From contig NZ_PCPP01000008.1 in assembly GCF_002979755.1 (NCBI RefSeq), forward strand, positions 1-64,000: DNA of 64,000 bases, written 5' to 3'. The position numbers were made by a program, and so were the translations under genes. This document shows, in pieces, positions 17,796 through 25,704 of this stretch; positions within the stretch are counted from its first letter, which is position 1; every line of letters starts with the position of its first letter. A model generated the notes under the pieces. The model did no database searches and had not been told where the DNA came from. It saw only the letters and a program-made list of their open reading frames with translations. The stretch is from Chryseobacterium culicis. Its GTDB lineage: Bacteria > Bacteroidota > Bacteroidia > Flavobacteriales > Weeksellaceae.

Positions 17796-18452
17796 ATGAA
17801 ACTTACTCAAATAGATTTAAGAACAACGTTCAAGTCGGATTATACAGAAAAATTTGCTCCTGAAAGTTGGACAGTTGCGGAACTATATTGGTCTTATTTA
17901 CGGGAATATTCTACACCCAATTTTCAAAAGGTAAATATTTTTGTATCTGACTATTTTGAAGATTCCCTTACAGAACCAATGCAAGTAAAAGGTTTTAAGG
18001 AGGCTTTTATTAACTTCGATTTAGCAAAATATTTTTCCTTAGATAAATTAGAGAAAAAGCGTATGCAGTTAGAAGCTATCCATAACGGAATGATGCAGAT
18101 AGCAGAACATGAAAAATGGGAAAAGCAGCCATTGATAGATGCCTATAATAATTGCTTAGAAAAGAATCTGGAATATCAATTTTTCGTAGGAACTCCTAAA
18201 TTATCTCCCGATAAAAAGCACAAAATAAATTTTTGGTGTAATTGGGATATAGATGTTTTTGAGGTTTATTCTGTACTATATGATAAAAACAATAATGAGA
18301 TAGAGCGTAAAAAGATCATTGAAAGATCTCCTTATGATGGCGAATTTATTTATTATGCAAAATGGAAATGGCTGGACCATACTAAAGTTCTATTGGAAGA
18401 CAAATACAAGTACGGCAATAATGAAAAATGGGAGATAGAAATAAAGCCCTAG
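17796..18452 (+). CDS. Presumed immunity protein to orphan tip 3
   Basis: 218 aa, paralogue of the immunity protein at 14252. The N-terminal 85 residues keep only scattered identity (ESWTVAELYWSYLREY against ETWAVSELYWSFLKKY), while from KKRMQLEAIHNG to EIEIKP almost every residue is the same. The near-identity continues about 65 bp beyond the stop. It starts 9 bp after the tip-3 stop, the same spacing as in cassette 1. The role as immunity factor is inferred from this arrangement. Confidence 0.75.
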   Translation: MKLTQIDLRTTFKSDYTEKFAPESWTVAELYWSYLREYSTPNFQKVNIFVSDYFEDSLTEPMQVKGFKEAFINFDLAKYFSLDKLEKKRMQLEAIHNGMMQIAEHEKWEKQPLIDAYNNCLEKNLEYQFFVGTPKLSPDKKHKINFWCNWDIDVFEVYSVLYDKNNNEIERKKIIERSPYDGEFIYYAKWKWLDHTKVLLEDKYKYGNNEKWEIEIKP

Positions 18453-18519
18453 TGTTGACAATAGTCCTTAAGTAAATAATGCTTCAAACATTTTAGTAAT
18501 AATTTAGGGTGTTGTTTTT

Positions 18520-18529
18520 GAATGACAAA
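18520..18529 (-). repeat. Partial copy of the 18-bp repeat end
   Basis: GAATGACAAA is the complement of TTTGTCATTC, the outer end of the repeat found at 18606. It replaces the right arm of the cassette terminator, at the exact point where the cassette 3 tail stops matching the cassette 1 tail. Confidence 0.5.
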
Positions 18530-18605
18530 GACACCATGTATATAATCTGCATTAATTATTCAACATTTATAATTCTAACGATGCATTTACTTTGCCCACA
18601 TAATT

Positions 18606-18748
18606 TGTCATTCCGTAGGAATCTCAACAATCTATTGGACTTTGAACTAAAACCAGATGAATGTTTTATCACTACAATGAACTAAGCTTATTCCTCTCAA
18701 ATTGCTACTGCAGATCAAAGTGGCAGTCTGGATTCCTACGGAATGACA
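18606..18748. repeat. 143-bp element with perfect 18-bp inverted ends
   Basis: TGTCATTCCGTAGGAATC at 18606-18623 and its exact complement at 18731-18748. The interior of about 107 bp is AT-rich and non-coding. The same 18-mer recurs at 19148 and, as a tight hairpin, at 46326. The rest of the 343-bp gap between immunity gene 3 and the GIY-YIG gene holds nothing else that I recognise. Confidence 0.85.
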
Positions 18749-18795
18749 AGAATCGAAAATATATTTTTTGTAACTTTTGAAAAATAAACACACAA

Positions 18796-19116
18796 ATGAT
18801 TGAATTTCCAAAAGGAAGATACACCTACTATATCTATATTCTTACTAATAAAAATAGAAAAGTACTTTATACGGGGGTTACAGAAAACCTCCACAGAAGA
18901 TTGTATCAGCACAAAACAAAGCTAAATCGGAGTAGCTTCACGGCAAGATATAATCTTGAATTTTTGATTTATTATGAGAAATATGATTGGATTCATTGTG
19001 CTATTGAAAGAGAAAAAGAAATTAAAAACTGGTCAAGAATTAAAAAACTTGAACTTATAAGGACAATCAATCCTAATCTTGAATTTTTGAATTACTTGTT
19101 TGAAAATTGGCGTTAA
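18796..19116 (+). CDS. Single-domain GIY-YIG nuclease family protein
   Basis: 106-aa protein consisting of one GIY-YIG endonuclease domain. The GIY-equivalent strand is YYIYILTN (residues 11-18), the YIG-equivalent is LYTGVT (26-31), and the catalytic-helix Arg is in NLHRRLYQHK. The metal-binding Glu is in AIEREKEIKNW, with INPN near the end. Small stand-alone GIY-YIG proteins (UPF0213/YhbQ-like) have poorly known roles. The gene has repeat copies 47 bp before its ATG and 31 bp after its stop, facing each other as inverted repeats. It may thus be the enzyme of that repeat family, which is inference. An alternative is a DNA-repair or housekeeping nuclease that happens to lie between repeats. 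Confidence 0.9.
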   Translation: MIEFPKGRYTYYIYILTNKNRKVLYTGVTENLHRRLYQHKTKLNRSSFTARYNLEFLIYYEKYDWIHCAIEREKEIKNWSRIKKLELIRTINPNLEFLNYLFENWR

Positions 19117-19146
19117 CATAAACCATTTTATATCAAAATACTAATA

Positions 19147-19172
19147 TTGTCATTCCGTAGGAATCTCAGCAA
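19147..19172 (+). repeat. Single copy of the 18-bp repeat after GIY-YIG gene
   Basis: TGTCATTCCGTAGGAATC at 19148-19165 followed by TCAGCAA, matching the 18606 copy (TCAACAA) over about 26 bp. It has no inverted partner before the terminator of the next gene. Confidence 0.85.
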
Positions 19173-19196
19173 ACACTTTGATAACTTTTAAATAAA

Positions 19197-19232
19197 TAAA
19201 AAAAGGCTGTTCCAAATGAAACAGCCTTTTTA
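19197..19232 (-). terminator. Terminator of the PLP lyase gene
   Basis: AAAAAGGCTGTT and AACAGCCTTTTT arms around a short loop, followed on the minus strand by a T-rich run, nine bases beyond the stop. Confidence 0.8.
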
Positions 19233-19240
19233 CAATAAAT

Positions 19241-20470
19241 TTAGATGATAGAAATGTTTTCATGGTGGTTAAGAACTCCAACTTTCAGCATACACTCTTT
19301 CATTTTATGGTAAGTTCTTTTGATATCGTGGTCAAGACCGATGGAGAATCTGATCAGTCCGTCTGAAATACCGATGGAAGCTCTTTCTTCTTCCGGGATC
19401 TCAGATGAGGTGGATTTTCCTGAGCATGAGAATAAGGTTTTGTAAAACCCTAAGCTTACTGCAAGATAACCTAGGTTTTCTGTCTGCATCAATTCCATCA
19501 GTTCATTTGCTTTTTCTGTGGTTCCGGCATCCAGCGTCAGGAGCCCGCCGTATCCGTATTCTTCATGAAGCATGCTCTTCATGAGTTCATGGTTTTTATG
19601 AGACGGCAATCCCGGATAAGATACTTTTAATCCGTCTTTTTCGAATCTTTCAGCCAGATACATCGCATTGTGGCTGTGTTGTTTGATTCTGATGTGCAAT
19701 GTTCTCAGGTTTTTTAAAATACTTGATGATCTTAAGCTGTCCATCGTAGGCCCAAGAAGCATACATGCTCCGGAATTGACATTTTTGGTGTCATCAATAA
19801 ATGCCTGAGTTGCACAATATACTCCTCCAACTGTGTCACTGCTTCCGTTGATAAACTTTGTCAGGCTATGAATCACCACATCTGCTCCAAATAAAGTAGG
19901 AGAGATGGAAAGGGGAGAGAACGTATTGTCTACAATAAGCTTCAGATTGTGTTTTTTACAGATTTCAGAAAGCTTTCTAAGATCTGCCACTTCAAGAAGC
20001 GGGTTGCTCACACTTTCGCAGTAAATAACTTTAGTATGAGGCGTAATGGCTTTTTCTATCGACTCAAAATTGTTGATATCCACAAAAGTGGTTGCAACAT
20101 TAAACTGAGGCATGAAGTTTTTAAGAAAAGCATAGGTTCCTCCGTAAATGGTTCTGCTTGAAATAATATGGTCTCCACTTTTGCACACCTGCATCAAAAC
20201 GGAAGTAATGGCTCCCATTCCGGATGCTGTAACGTTGGCAGACTCTGTATTTTCCATCTTGGCAAGGGCCTGAGCCAGATACAGATTCATTGGAGATGAA
20301 TGTCTGGAGTACAGGTAGCATCCTTCGGCATTTCCTTCGAAAGTATCAAACATGGTCTTTGCAGAAAGGAATGTATACGTAGAGCTATCAGAGATAGAGG
20401 GATTCACTCCTCCGAATTCACCAAAATACTGAAGATCCTGGATCTCGTTGGCTGCGTTAAAGTTTTCCAT
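19241..20470 (-). CDS. Cys/Met metabolism PLP-dependent lyase (methionine gamma-lyase-like)
   Basis: Pyridoxal-phosphate enzyme of the trans-sulfuration family (cystathionine gamma-synthase, gamma-lyase, methionine gamma-lyase), 409 aa. Visible are SRHSSPMNLYLAQALA near residue 55 (phosphate-binding region), ASGMGAITSV around 82, CESVSNPLLEVADL, the cofactor Asp in IVDNTFSPL, and the Schiff-base Lys in HSLTKFINGSSD near 205. Methionine gamma-lyase or an O-acetylhomoserine/cystathionine enzyme fit equally by sequence. The divergent Lrp-type regulator 157 bp away favours a catabolic lyase controlled by an amino acid. Cytosolic, probably tetrameric as in the family. Confidence 0.88.
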   Translation of the reverse strand: MENFNAANEIQDLQYFGEFGGVNPSISDSSTYTFLSAKTMFDTFEGNAEGCYLYSRHSSPMNLYLAQALAKMENTESANVTASGMGAITSVLMQVCKSGDHIISSRTIYGGTYAFLKNFMPQFNVATTFVDINNFESIEKAITPHTKVIYCESVSNPLLEVADLRKLSEICKKHNLKLIVDNTFSPLSISPTLFGADVVIHSLTKFINGSSDTVGGVYCATQAFIDDTKNVNSGACMLLGPTMDSLRSSSILKNLRTLHIRIKQHSHNAMYLAERFEKDGLKVSYPGLPSHKNHELMKSMLHEEYGYGGLLTLDAGTTEKANELMELMQTENLGYLAVSLGFYKTLFSCSGKSTSSEIPEEERASIGISDGLIRFSIGLDHDIKRTYHKMKECMLKVGVLNHHENISII

Positions 20471-20563
20471 AAATATTGTTTTTATTTTATCGTCCCAATT
20501 TGCATTAATTTGCTAATTATTACAATATAAATTTGAATTTATAGAAAATAAAACTGTAAAATA

Positions 20564-20596
20564 TTGTTTATTTAGAAAATTTATTTAGTATCTTCG
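20564..20596 (+). promoter_or_regulatory. Promoter of Lrp-type regulator in divergent region
   Basis: TTG at 20564-20566 and TATCTTCG at 20589-20596 (TAnnTTTG with one mismatch), 31 bp before the ATG. It lies in the 157-bp divergent spacer where the regulator presumably also binds; no clear dyad was found. Confidence 0.45.
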
Positions 20597-20627
20597 GGAT
20601 TGTTAAATTTTTACCAAAAAATTATCT

Positions 20628-21086
20628 ATGGAACTTGACGAAACTGATAAGAAACTCTTATTTTTTTTACAGGAAGACTGTAAGCAAACTACCAAAGAAC
20701 TGTCCGGCAAACTTGGATTGTCTGTTACAGCTGTATATGAGCGTGTAAAAAAACTTGAAAATGCAGGGGTTATCTCAAAATATGTTGCCTTGCTGGACAA
20801 AAGTAAAGTTAAGAAAAATTTCATAGTCCTGTGTCATGTAAAACTGAGTCAGCACAAAAAAGAATTTGTATTGCAGTTTGAAAAAGAGGTGATGGATCTT
20901 CAGGAGGTTACAGAATGTTTCCATGTAAGCGGAGATTATGATTATATTCTTAAAATAGGCGTTAAAGATATTGAAGACTACCGCAGCTTTATGCTAACGA
21001 AACTGACGACGCTTCAGCACATCGCAAGTACGCACAGTTCATTTATGATTTCCGAAGTGAAGAATACCACGGCGATTGTATTGTAG
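20628..21086 (+). CDS. Lrp/AsnC family transcriptional regulator
   Basis: 152-aa feast/famine regulator. The N-terminal winged HTH (about residues 1-60) shows LDETDKKLLFFLQEDCKQ and the recognition helix region LGLSVTAVYERVKKLENAGV. The C-terminal RAM ligand-binding domain (about 65-152) includes VTECFHVSGDYDYILKIGV and the end LTTLQHIASTHSSFMISE. It is transcribed away from the trans-sulfuration-type lyase, the classical layout for an Lrp protein controlling one amino-acid enzyme (as for mdeR/mdeA in Pseudomonas putida). Ligand probably a sulfur amino acid, by inference. Confidence 0.93.
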   Translation: MELDETDKKLLFFLQEDCKQTTKELSGKLGLSVTAVYERVKKLENAGVISKYVALLDKSKVKKNFIVLCHVKLSQHKKEFVLQFEKEVMDLQEVTECFHVSGDYDYILKIGVKDIEDYRSFMLTKLTTLQHIASTHSSFMISEVKNTTAIVL

Positions 21087-21110
21087 CGTATTAAAAAATT
21101 CCGGATTGGG

Positions 21111-22202
21111 TTATTTGATTTTATCTCCTTTTGTTATTTTATCAATGAAATAATGAAGCCTTTTAATATCGGATCTTCCTTTGTTTTTATCATTCAAAAA
21201 GCAAGTGGTTACAATTACCATTTTTAAATCAGGGATCACACAGATAAGCTGACCTCCATAACCGGTTGCTACGAAAGCCTGATGACCGTTGGTTTTTCTT
21301 CGCCACCAGTAGTAGCCGTATCCGTTGGCATCCGGCATGACATCCCAGGAATCCAGTTTTACATGTTCAGCGGTAGATTCCTGAACCCACTTCTGTGAGA
21401 CAATCTGTTTGCTGCCCAATTTTCCGTTGTTAAGGATCATAGAACCAAATTTCAGCATATCTTCAGGTTTCATGAACATCTCCGAACCTGCCAGATTTCT
21501 GTTCATGGAATCTGTATCCCATCGGGTAACATTCATCTTTAAAGGTCTGAAAAGATTTTCTGTCGCGAACTGTTTCAGGTTCGTCTTTACAATTTTTGCC
21601 AATGCAGCTCCAAAAAGATGGGATTCACCACTATTATAATTGAAAACAGTACCCGGATATTCTTCGAATGGCAAATCCAGAACAAACTTTACAGGGTCGC
21701 CGGAAAATGACATTGCCGTTGAGATTTTTGAATTTTCAACCCAATCAAAACCTCCCTGCATGGTCAGGATATTTTTTAATGTTAATGTATTTCTGATGGA
21801 ATCATGAACTACTTTTCCTTCAATATTGGAAATATTTTTAAAACTGGTCCTTGAGACATTGTATTCCGGAAGGATTTTTAAAACCGGAGTATTGAGATTG
21901 GGAAGCAGGTTTTTATCTTTTGCAATTCCTGCCAGAACAGAGACAATGCTTTTGGTAACAGATTTTATACTGAAAACGGATTCTTTGTTGGCTCCATGAA
22001 AATACTGTTGGTACAGAAGCCTATCGTTTTGGGAAACAATAAAAGATCCCAGAGAGGGAATGCTGTCATTGATTTCTTTGGTGAATTGGTCTGTAAATTC
22101 TTTGGGCAGTTCTTTATTGAATGCTGCCTGTGATTTCACTTTAGGGCAGAATAGGGTAAGACATAGCATTGTCAAAACCTGCAGTACTTGCTTGGATCTC
22201 AT
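21111..22202 (-). CDS. Exported serine hydrolase, class C beta-lactamase-like
   Basis: Periplasmic or exported penicillin-binding-protein-like serine hydrolase, 363 aa. The signal peptide (MRSKQVLQVLTMLCLTLFCP, cleavage near KSQA) is followed by the SxxK nucleophile motif SVTK (about residue 85, in FSIKSVTKSIVSVLAG), the YNSG motif near 193 in the Tyr position, and a late GYGGQ in place of the usual KTG. Such proteins include esterases, D-aminopeptidases and peptidoglycan enzymes; true beta-lactamase activity is not implied. Single-gene unit, convergent with the Lrp gene with only 24 bp between the stops. Confidence 0.88.
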   Translation of the reverse strand: MRSKQVLQVLTMLCLTLFCPKVKSQAAFNKELPKEFTDQFTKEINDSIPSLGSFIVSQNDRLLYQQYFHGANKESVFSIKSVTKSIVSVLAGIAKDKNLLPNLNTPVLKILPEYNVSRTSFKNISNIEGKVVHDSIRNTLTLKNILTMQGGFDWVENSKISTAMSFSGDPVKFVLDLPFEEYPGTVFNYNSGESHLFGAALAKIVKTNLKQFATENLFRPLKMNVTRWDTDSMNRNLAGSEMFMKPEDMLKFGSMILNNGKLGSKQIVSQKWVQESTAEHVKLDSWDVMPDANGYGYYWWRRKTNGHQAFVATGYGGQLICVIPDLKMVIVTTCFLNDKNKGRSDIKRLHYFIDKITKGDKIK

Positions 22203-22237
22203 TGTTTAAAAAAAGAAGGGATAAATTATTAGTTGAT

Positions 22238-22245
22238 CAAAAATA
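22238..22245 (-). promoter_or_regulatory. -7 element upstream of serine hydrolase
   Basis: Minus strand TATTTTTG, an exact TAnnTTTG, 35 bp before the ATG. The -33 element is unclear. Confidence 0.4.
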
Positions 22246-22373
22246 TAAGCTCAACCGAACCAATATGGAGTGACTTAGCTTATATTTTCAATAGCTCTAA
22301 ATTATGAAAAACAATGAGATGTTAAAATTATTTTATCGAATATTTTTGGATGTAATTCTAATATCAGGTTATG

Positions 22374-23402
22374 TTATACAAGAACCCCGTTTTTAGAAGA
22401 AATAGGATCCGGAAGATCTGTTTCTCCGCTCATCTGAAGAAGATCAATTTCAATCGTTCTGCAGATAGAAAGCATGGGAACATCAAACATTAATCCTGCA
22501 AAAGGGTTTTCAGAATAATCTCCCACAAGTTCCATAATGATATAGATCCATCCAATGATGATACAGAAAGGGATAGAAGTCCATATTCCCCAATCGCCAA
22601 GCTTTGCAAATTCATTTACCAATCCCAGTGGAAGAAGCATAATAAACAGGATGTTAAAAACAAAGGCTGTGCTGGCAAATTGTCTTGGAGAAGGAAACTT
22701 TTTGATTCTTTCTGCCTGGCCCTGAAAATTATAGAATTCATTTAAACTATTCTGCAGCTGAGTCTGGTTGAAAGCGGTAATCGCATTCATATTTTTCAGC
22801 TCATTGATATCTTTTGCCTGTTGGGAAACAAGATAAGTCGCAAAGTTTTTATAATCATTTTTAAGCTCATATTCTTCCTCCGAAAGGTATTTGTGCAGGA
22901 AGATAGGGGCTCTGCCGTAGTCCGGGAATCCCGCTTTAATCAGTCTGTTTCTTCTCAGGTTGATATTCCCGAATTTTTTTTCTGTGCTGATGTGTTCCCA
23001 TTCTGTAGGTACCAGAAGCTGCTCACGGAAAGTATATAACCATGCAATATGACGATAAACGATTCTTCTTTTACGGTCTTCAAGATCAAAAACACCAATT
23101 TCTTCATTTTTGGTATCAAAGGCATATACCATAGAAGCAAATGAACGGCTTGAATTCACAATGCCACCCCAGATTTTTCTGGCTTCCCAAAGTCTGTCAT
23201 AAGCCTGGTTGTTTTTGAAACCCACAAGGAATGCTTCCGCGGTACCAATTAAAGCAACGGGAACCCAGGGAATCGTCATCCAGTGCCAGTTGAAGAAATA
23301 AAAGAAAACAGCAATTAAGGTACACCAGATTGATATAAAGATAAGATGTACACCGGCTAGATTGAGAACCTGTTTATAATTGACGTATTTGGTTGTGATC
23401 AT
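22374..23402 (-). CDS. Bestrophin-family (UPF0187) ion channel
   Basis: Integral membrane protein of the bestrophin/RFP-TM family, pentameric ion channels; characterised bacterial members conduct cations, eukaryotic ones chloride. Hydrophobic segments are at about 18-40, 45-65, 225-255 and 265-290 from the chosen start. Family features are AFLVGFKNNQAYDRLWEARK after TM2, a long cytoplasmic helical part, and the GDYSENPF segment near the C-terminus with AGLMFDVPMLSICRTIEID following. I start at the ATG at 23402 (MITTKYVNYKQV); an in-frame ATG 14 codons upstream exists but adds non-conserved residues. Confidence 0.92.
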   Translation of the reverse strand: MITTKYVNYKQVLNLAGVHLIFISIWCTLIAVFFYFFNWHWMTIPWVPVALIGTAEAFLVGFKNNQAYDRLWEARKIWGGIVNSSRSFASMVYAFDTKNEEIGVFDLEDRKRRIVYRHIAWLYTFREQLLVPTEWEHISTEKKFGNINLRRNRLIKAGFPDYGRAPIFLHKYLSEEEYELKNDYKNFATYLVSQQAKDINELKNMNAITAFNQTQLQNSLNEFYNFQGQAERIKKFPSPRQFASTAFVFNILFIMLLPLGLVNEFAKLGDWGIWTSIPFCIIIGWIYIIMELVGDYSENPFAGLMFDVPMLSICRTIEIDLLQMSGETDLPDPISSKNGVLV

Positions 23403-23566
23403 AAGATGGATGTGTTTTGCGTGTACAGACAAAATAAATACCAAACTATAATAGATTTTATTTTGTAATGCCTGTCAGATAATGGATAGTCAAGTTTTTT
23501 TAGTTTATAATGAGCTAGAATTGAGATTGATAATCTTAATTAAAAGTAGTGAAAAAAATGCATAAA

Positions 23567-23594
23567 AAAACCTCTAAAAATTTTTAGAGGTTTT
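23567..23594. terminator. Terminator of the 2-oxoacid dehydrogenase gene
   Basis: Perfect palindrome with arms AAAACCTCTAAAAA and TTTTTAGAGGTTTT between the bestrophin and E1 genes, 15 bp beyond the E1 stop. Confidence 0.85.
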
Positions 23595-23608
23595 AAGTTG
23601 ATATAAAA

Positions 23609-25681
23609 TTAATATTTCAGCATTTCTTCGATCTTATTGCTGAGCTTTTCAGCATTGGGAAGCATTTCTTTTTCCAGAACCAGATTGATAGGAACGGCAG
23701 GTACATCCAGTGATCCCATGGTCTCTACAGGTGCATCAAGATATTTGAAGCAGTTCTTAGAAATACGGTGGGCAAAAGCTTCTGCAAAAGAGTTGTTAAG
23801 CTGTTCTTCCGTAAGAACAATACACTTTCCATGCGCTTTTACTCTTTCAAAAACAAGTTCTTCATCAAGAGGAATTAATGTTCTCAGATCAATCACCTCA
23901 ACTCTTCCATTGAAATTCTTAGCGGCTTCTTTAGCCCAGTAAACTCCCATACCATAAGTAACCACTAATAAAGTTCTGCCTTTTTCAGTTTCATCCTTAT
24001 CAGCCTCAATGATTACTTTACCTTTTCCAAATGGAAGCATATAGTCTTCAGCAGGCTCTATTGTTTTAGCATCTTCAGTTCCCGGAACTTTACTCCAGTA
24101 TAATCCTTTGTGCTCCAGCATTACTACCGGATTCGGGTCATAATAAGCTGCTTTTAATAAACCTTTAAAGTCTGCAGCATTACTTGGGTAAGCTATTTTG
24201 ATTCCTTTGATATTGGCAAGTATACTTTCAACACTTCCACTATGGTAAGGGCCACCACCGCCATAGGCTCCGATAGGAACACGGATGATATTGCTTACAG
24301 GGAATTTTCCGCCACTTAAATAGCTGGATTTTGAAATCTCTGTGATTAATTGGTTGATTCCCGGATAAATATAGTCTGCAAACTGAACCTCAACGATGGG
24401 TTTCAATCCCACAGCGCTCATTCCGGCTGTAGATCCAATGATATAAGCCTCCTGAATGGCTGTATTGAAAACTCTTTTGCTTCCGAATTTTTTCCCTAAA
24501 GTAACTGTTTCACGGAAAACACCACCGATTCTTTCACCCACATCCTGTCCGTAAAGCAGAGCTTCAGGATGTTTCCACATCAATTCCTGTATAGCATGGA
24601 TGGCTGCATCTACCATCACAATTTTTTCTCCGTTAGCTGGCTCACGTGTTCCTGTTTCCTCAGTAATTGGAGTAGGAGCAAAAATGTGCTGCATTACGGT
24701 TTCAGGCTTTGGATCTTCTGCATTTTTAGCTTTTTCGAAAGCCTCTTCTGCCTCAAGGCGTGCCTTTTTAGTGATTTGTTTTAAAAGATCTTCATCAACA
24801 CCTGTTTCCAGTAAATGTTTTCTAAGAATTTCTCCCGGATCTTTAGCTCTATGCTTTGTTAAATCTTCTTCGTCTCTATAGAATTCTCTTCTTACTCCTG
24901 AAGTATGGTGGCCAATCAGTACTGTTTTTGCACAGACAACCAAAGGTTTTCTTTCTGTTCTTACAAAATCTACAGCTTTTTTCATGGCTTCGAAACTTTC
25001 CACGAAATCAGTCCCGTCTACTCTCATTCTGCTTAACCCCGTGAATCCTGCTACAAAATCATAAGCATCGCAGGTTCTTGCTTCATCTTTCGTTACGGAA
25101 ATTCCCCATTCATTATCCTGAACCAAAAATATGATAGGAAGTTGATGTAATGCTGCAAATTGTAGCGCTTCACTCACTTCACCTTCTGTAACCGAATTGT
25201 CTCCAAGGCTGCATACAACCACAGGATTATTCTCGAAAGTCTGAAGATTGAAATCCTGAATATATTTAATTCCCTGTGCTACTCCTGTAGTAGGAATGGT
25301 TTGCATTCCGGTTGCGGAACTCTGATGAACGATCTTCGGTTTGTTTTCATCCCTACTTGAAGGGTGAGAATAATAAGATCTTCCTCCTGAAAAAGGGTCG
25401 TCAGCTTTAGCCAGTAATTGAAGCATTAATTGGTAAGGTTCAAAACCAATTCCTAAAAGAATACTTTCGTCTCTGTAATAAGGAGAAACCCAGTCTTCTT
25501 TCTTTAGCTGATAGGCAGTTGCCAGCTGAATGGCTTCATGGCCTCTTGAAGTACTATGAACATATTTGCATATGTTTCTGTTTTCTTCATAAATATCAGC
25601 CATTGCCTTGGCCAGCATCATATGATTATACGCTTTGAGTAATATATCCTGAGAAACTTTTTCGTGAAGTGCATTTTCCAT
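23609..25681 (-). CDS. Branched-chain-type 2-oxoacid dehydrogenase E1, fused alpha and beta
   Basis: Thiamine-diphosphate E1 component with both subunits in one chain (690 aa), probably feeding branched-chain 2-oxoacids to an E2 acyltransferase encoded elsewhere. The alpha half (about 1-330) has YRDESILLGIG, HQSSATGMQTIPTTGVAQG, and the ThDP motif GDNSVTEGEVSEALQ with QDNEWGIS. The beta half (about 355-690) has KIVMVDAAIHAIQELM, GQDVGERIGGVFRET, NTAIQEAYIIGSTAG and DLRTLIPLDEELV. The start is the ATG at 25681 (MENALHEKVSQD). The fused form is common in Bacteroidetes. A perfect 30-bp palindrome lies just upstream of the -7 element, covering the -33 position. Confidence 0.92.
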   Translation of the reverse strand: MENALHEKVSQDILLKAYNHMMLAKAMADIYEENRNICKYVHSTSRGHEAIQLATAYQLKKEDWVSPYYRDESILLGIGFEPYQLMLQLLAKADDPFSGGRSYYSHPSSRDENKPKIVHQSSATGMQTIPTTGVAQGIKYIQDFNLQTFENNPVVVCSLGDNSVTEGEVSEALQFAALHQLPIIFLVQDNEWGISVTKDEARTCDAYDFVAGFTGLSRMRVDGTDFVESFEAMKKAVDFVRTERKPLVVCAKTVLIGHHTSGVRREFYRDEEDLTKHRAKDPGEILRKHLLETGVDEDLLKQITKKARLEAEEAFEKAKNAEDPKPETVMQHIFAPTPITEETGTREPANGEKIVMVDAAIHAIQELMWKHPEALLYGQDVGERIGGVFRETVTLGKKFGSKRVFNTAIQEAYIIGSTAGMSAVGLKPIVEVQFADYIYPGINQLITEISKSSYLSGGKFPVSNIIRVPIGAYGGGGPYHSGSVESILANIKGIKIAYPSNAADFKGLLKAAYYDPNPVVMLEHKGLYWSKVPGTEDAKTIEPAEDYMLPFGKGKVIIEADKDETEKGRTLLVVTYGMGVYWAKEAAKNFNGRVEVIDLRTLIPLDEELVFERVKAHGKCIVLTEEQLNNSFAEAFAHRISKNCFKYLDAPVETMGSLDVPAVPINLVLEKEMLPNAEKLSNKIEEMLKY

Positions 25682-25687
25682 AGGAAG

Positions 25688-25695
25688 CAAATATA
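25688..25695 (-). promoter_or_regulatory. -7 promoter element of E1 gene
   Basis: Minus strand TATATTTG, an exact TAnnTTTG. A TTG 21 bp further up lies inside the palindrome at 25705-25734. The ATG follows after six bases, so the leader would be very short. Confidence 0.55.
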
Positions 25696-25704
25696 CATAA
25701 AAAA

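Noticed and set aside
18606..18748. CRISPR-like array
   Set aside because: Only an inverted pair with no regular direct repeats or spacers, and no cas genes nearby.
18796..19116. GIY-YIG gene as part of a group I intron homing unit
   Set aside because: No split host gene and no intron-like structure around it; the gene lies in an ordinary intergenic region.
20471..20627. SAM or other riboswitch before the PLP lyase
   Set aside because: The spacer is too AT-rich and lacks conserved stem motifs; no expression-platform hairpin is visible.
21111..22202. Beta-lactamase resistance gene
   Set aside because: SxxK is present, but the late motif is not KTG-like and the context is not a resistance locus; called serine hydrolase only.
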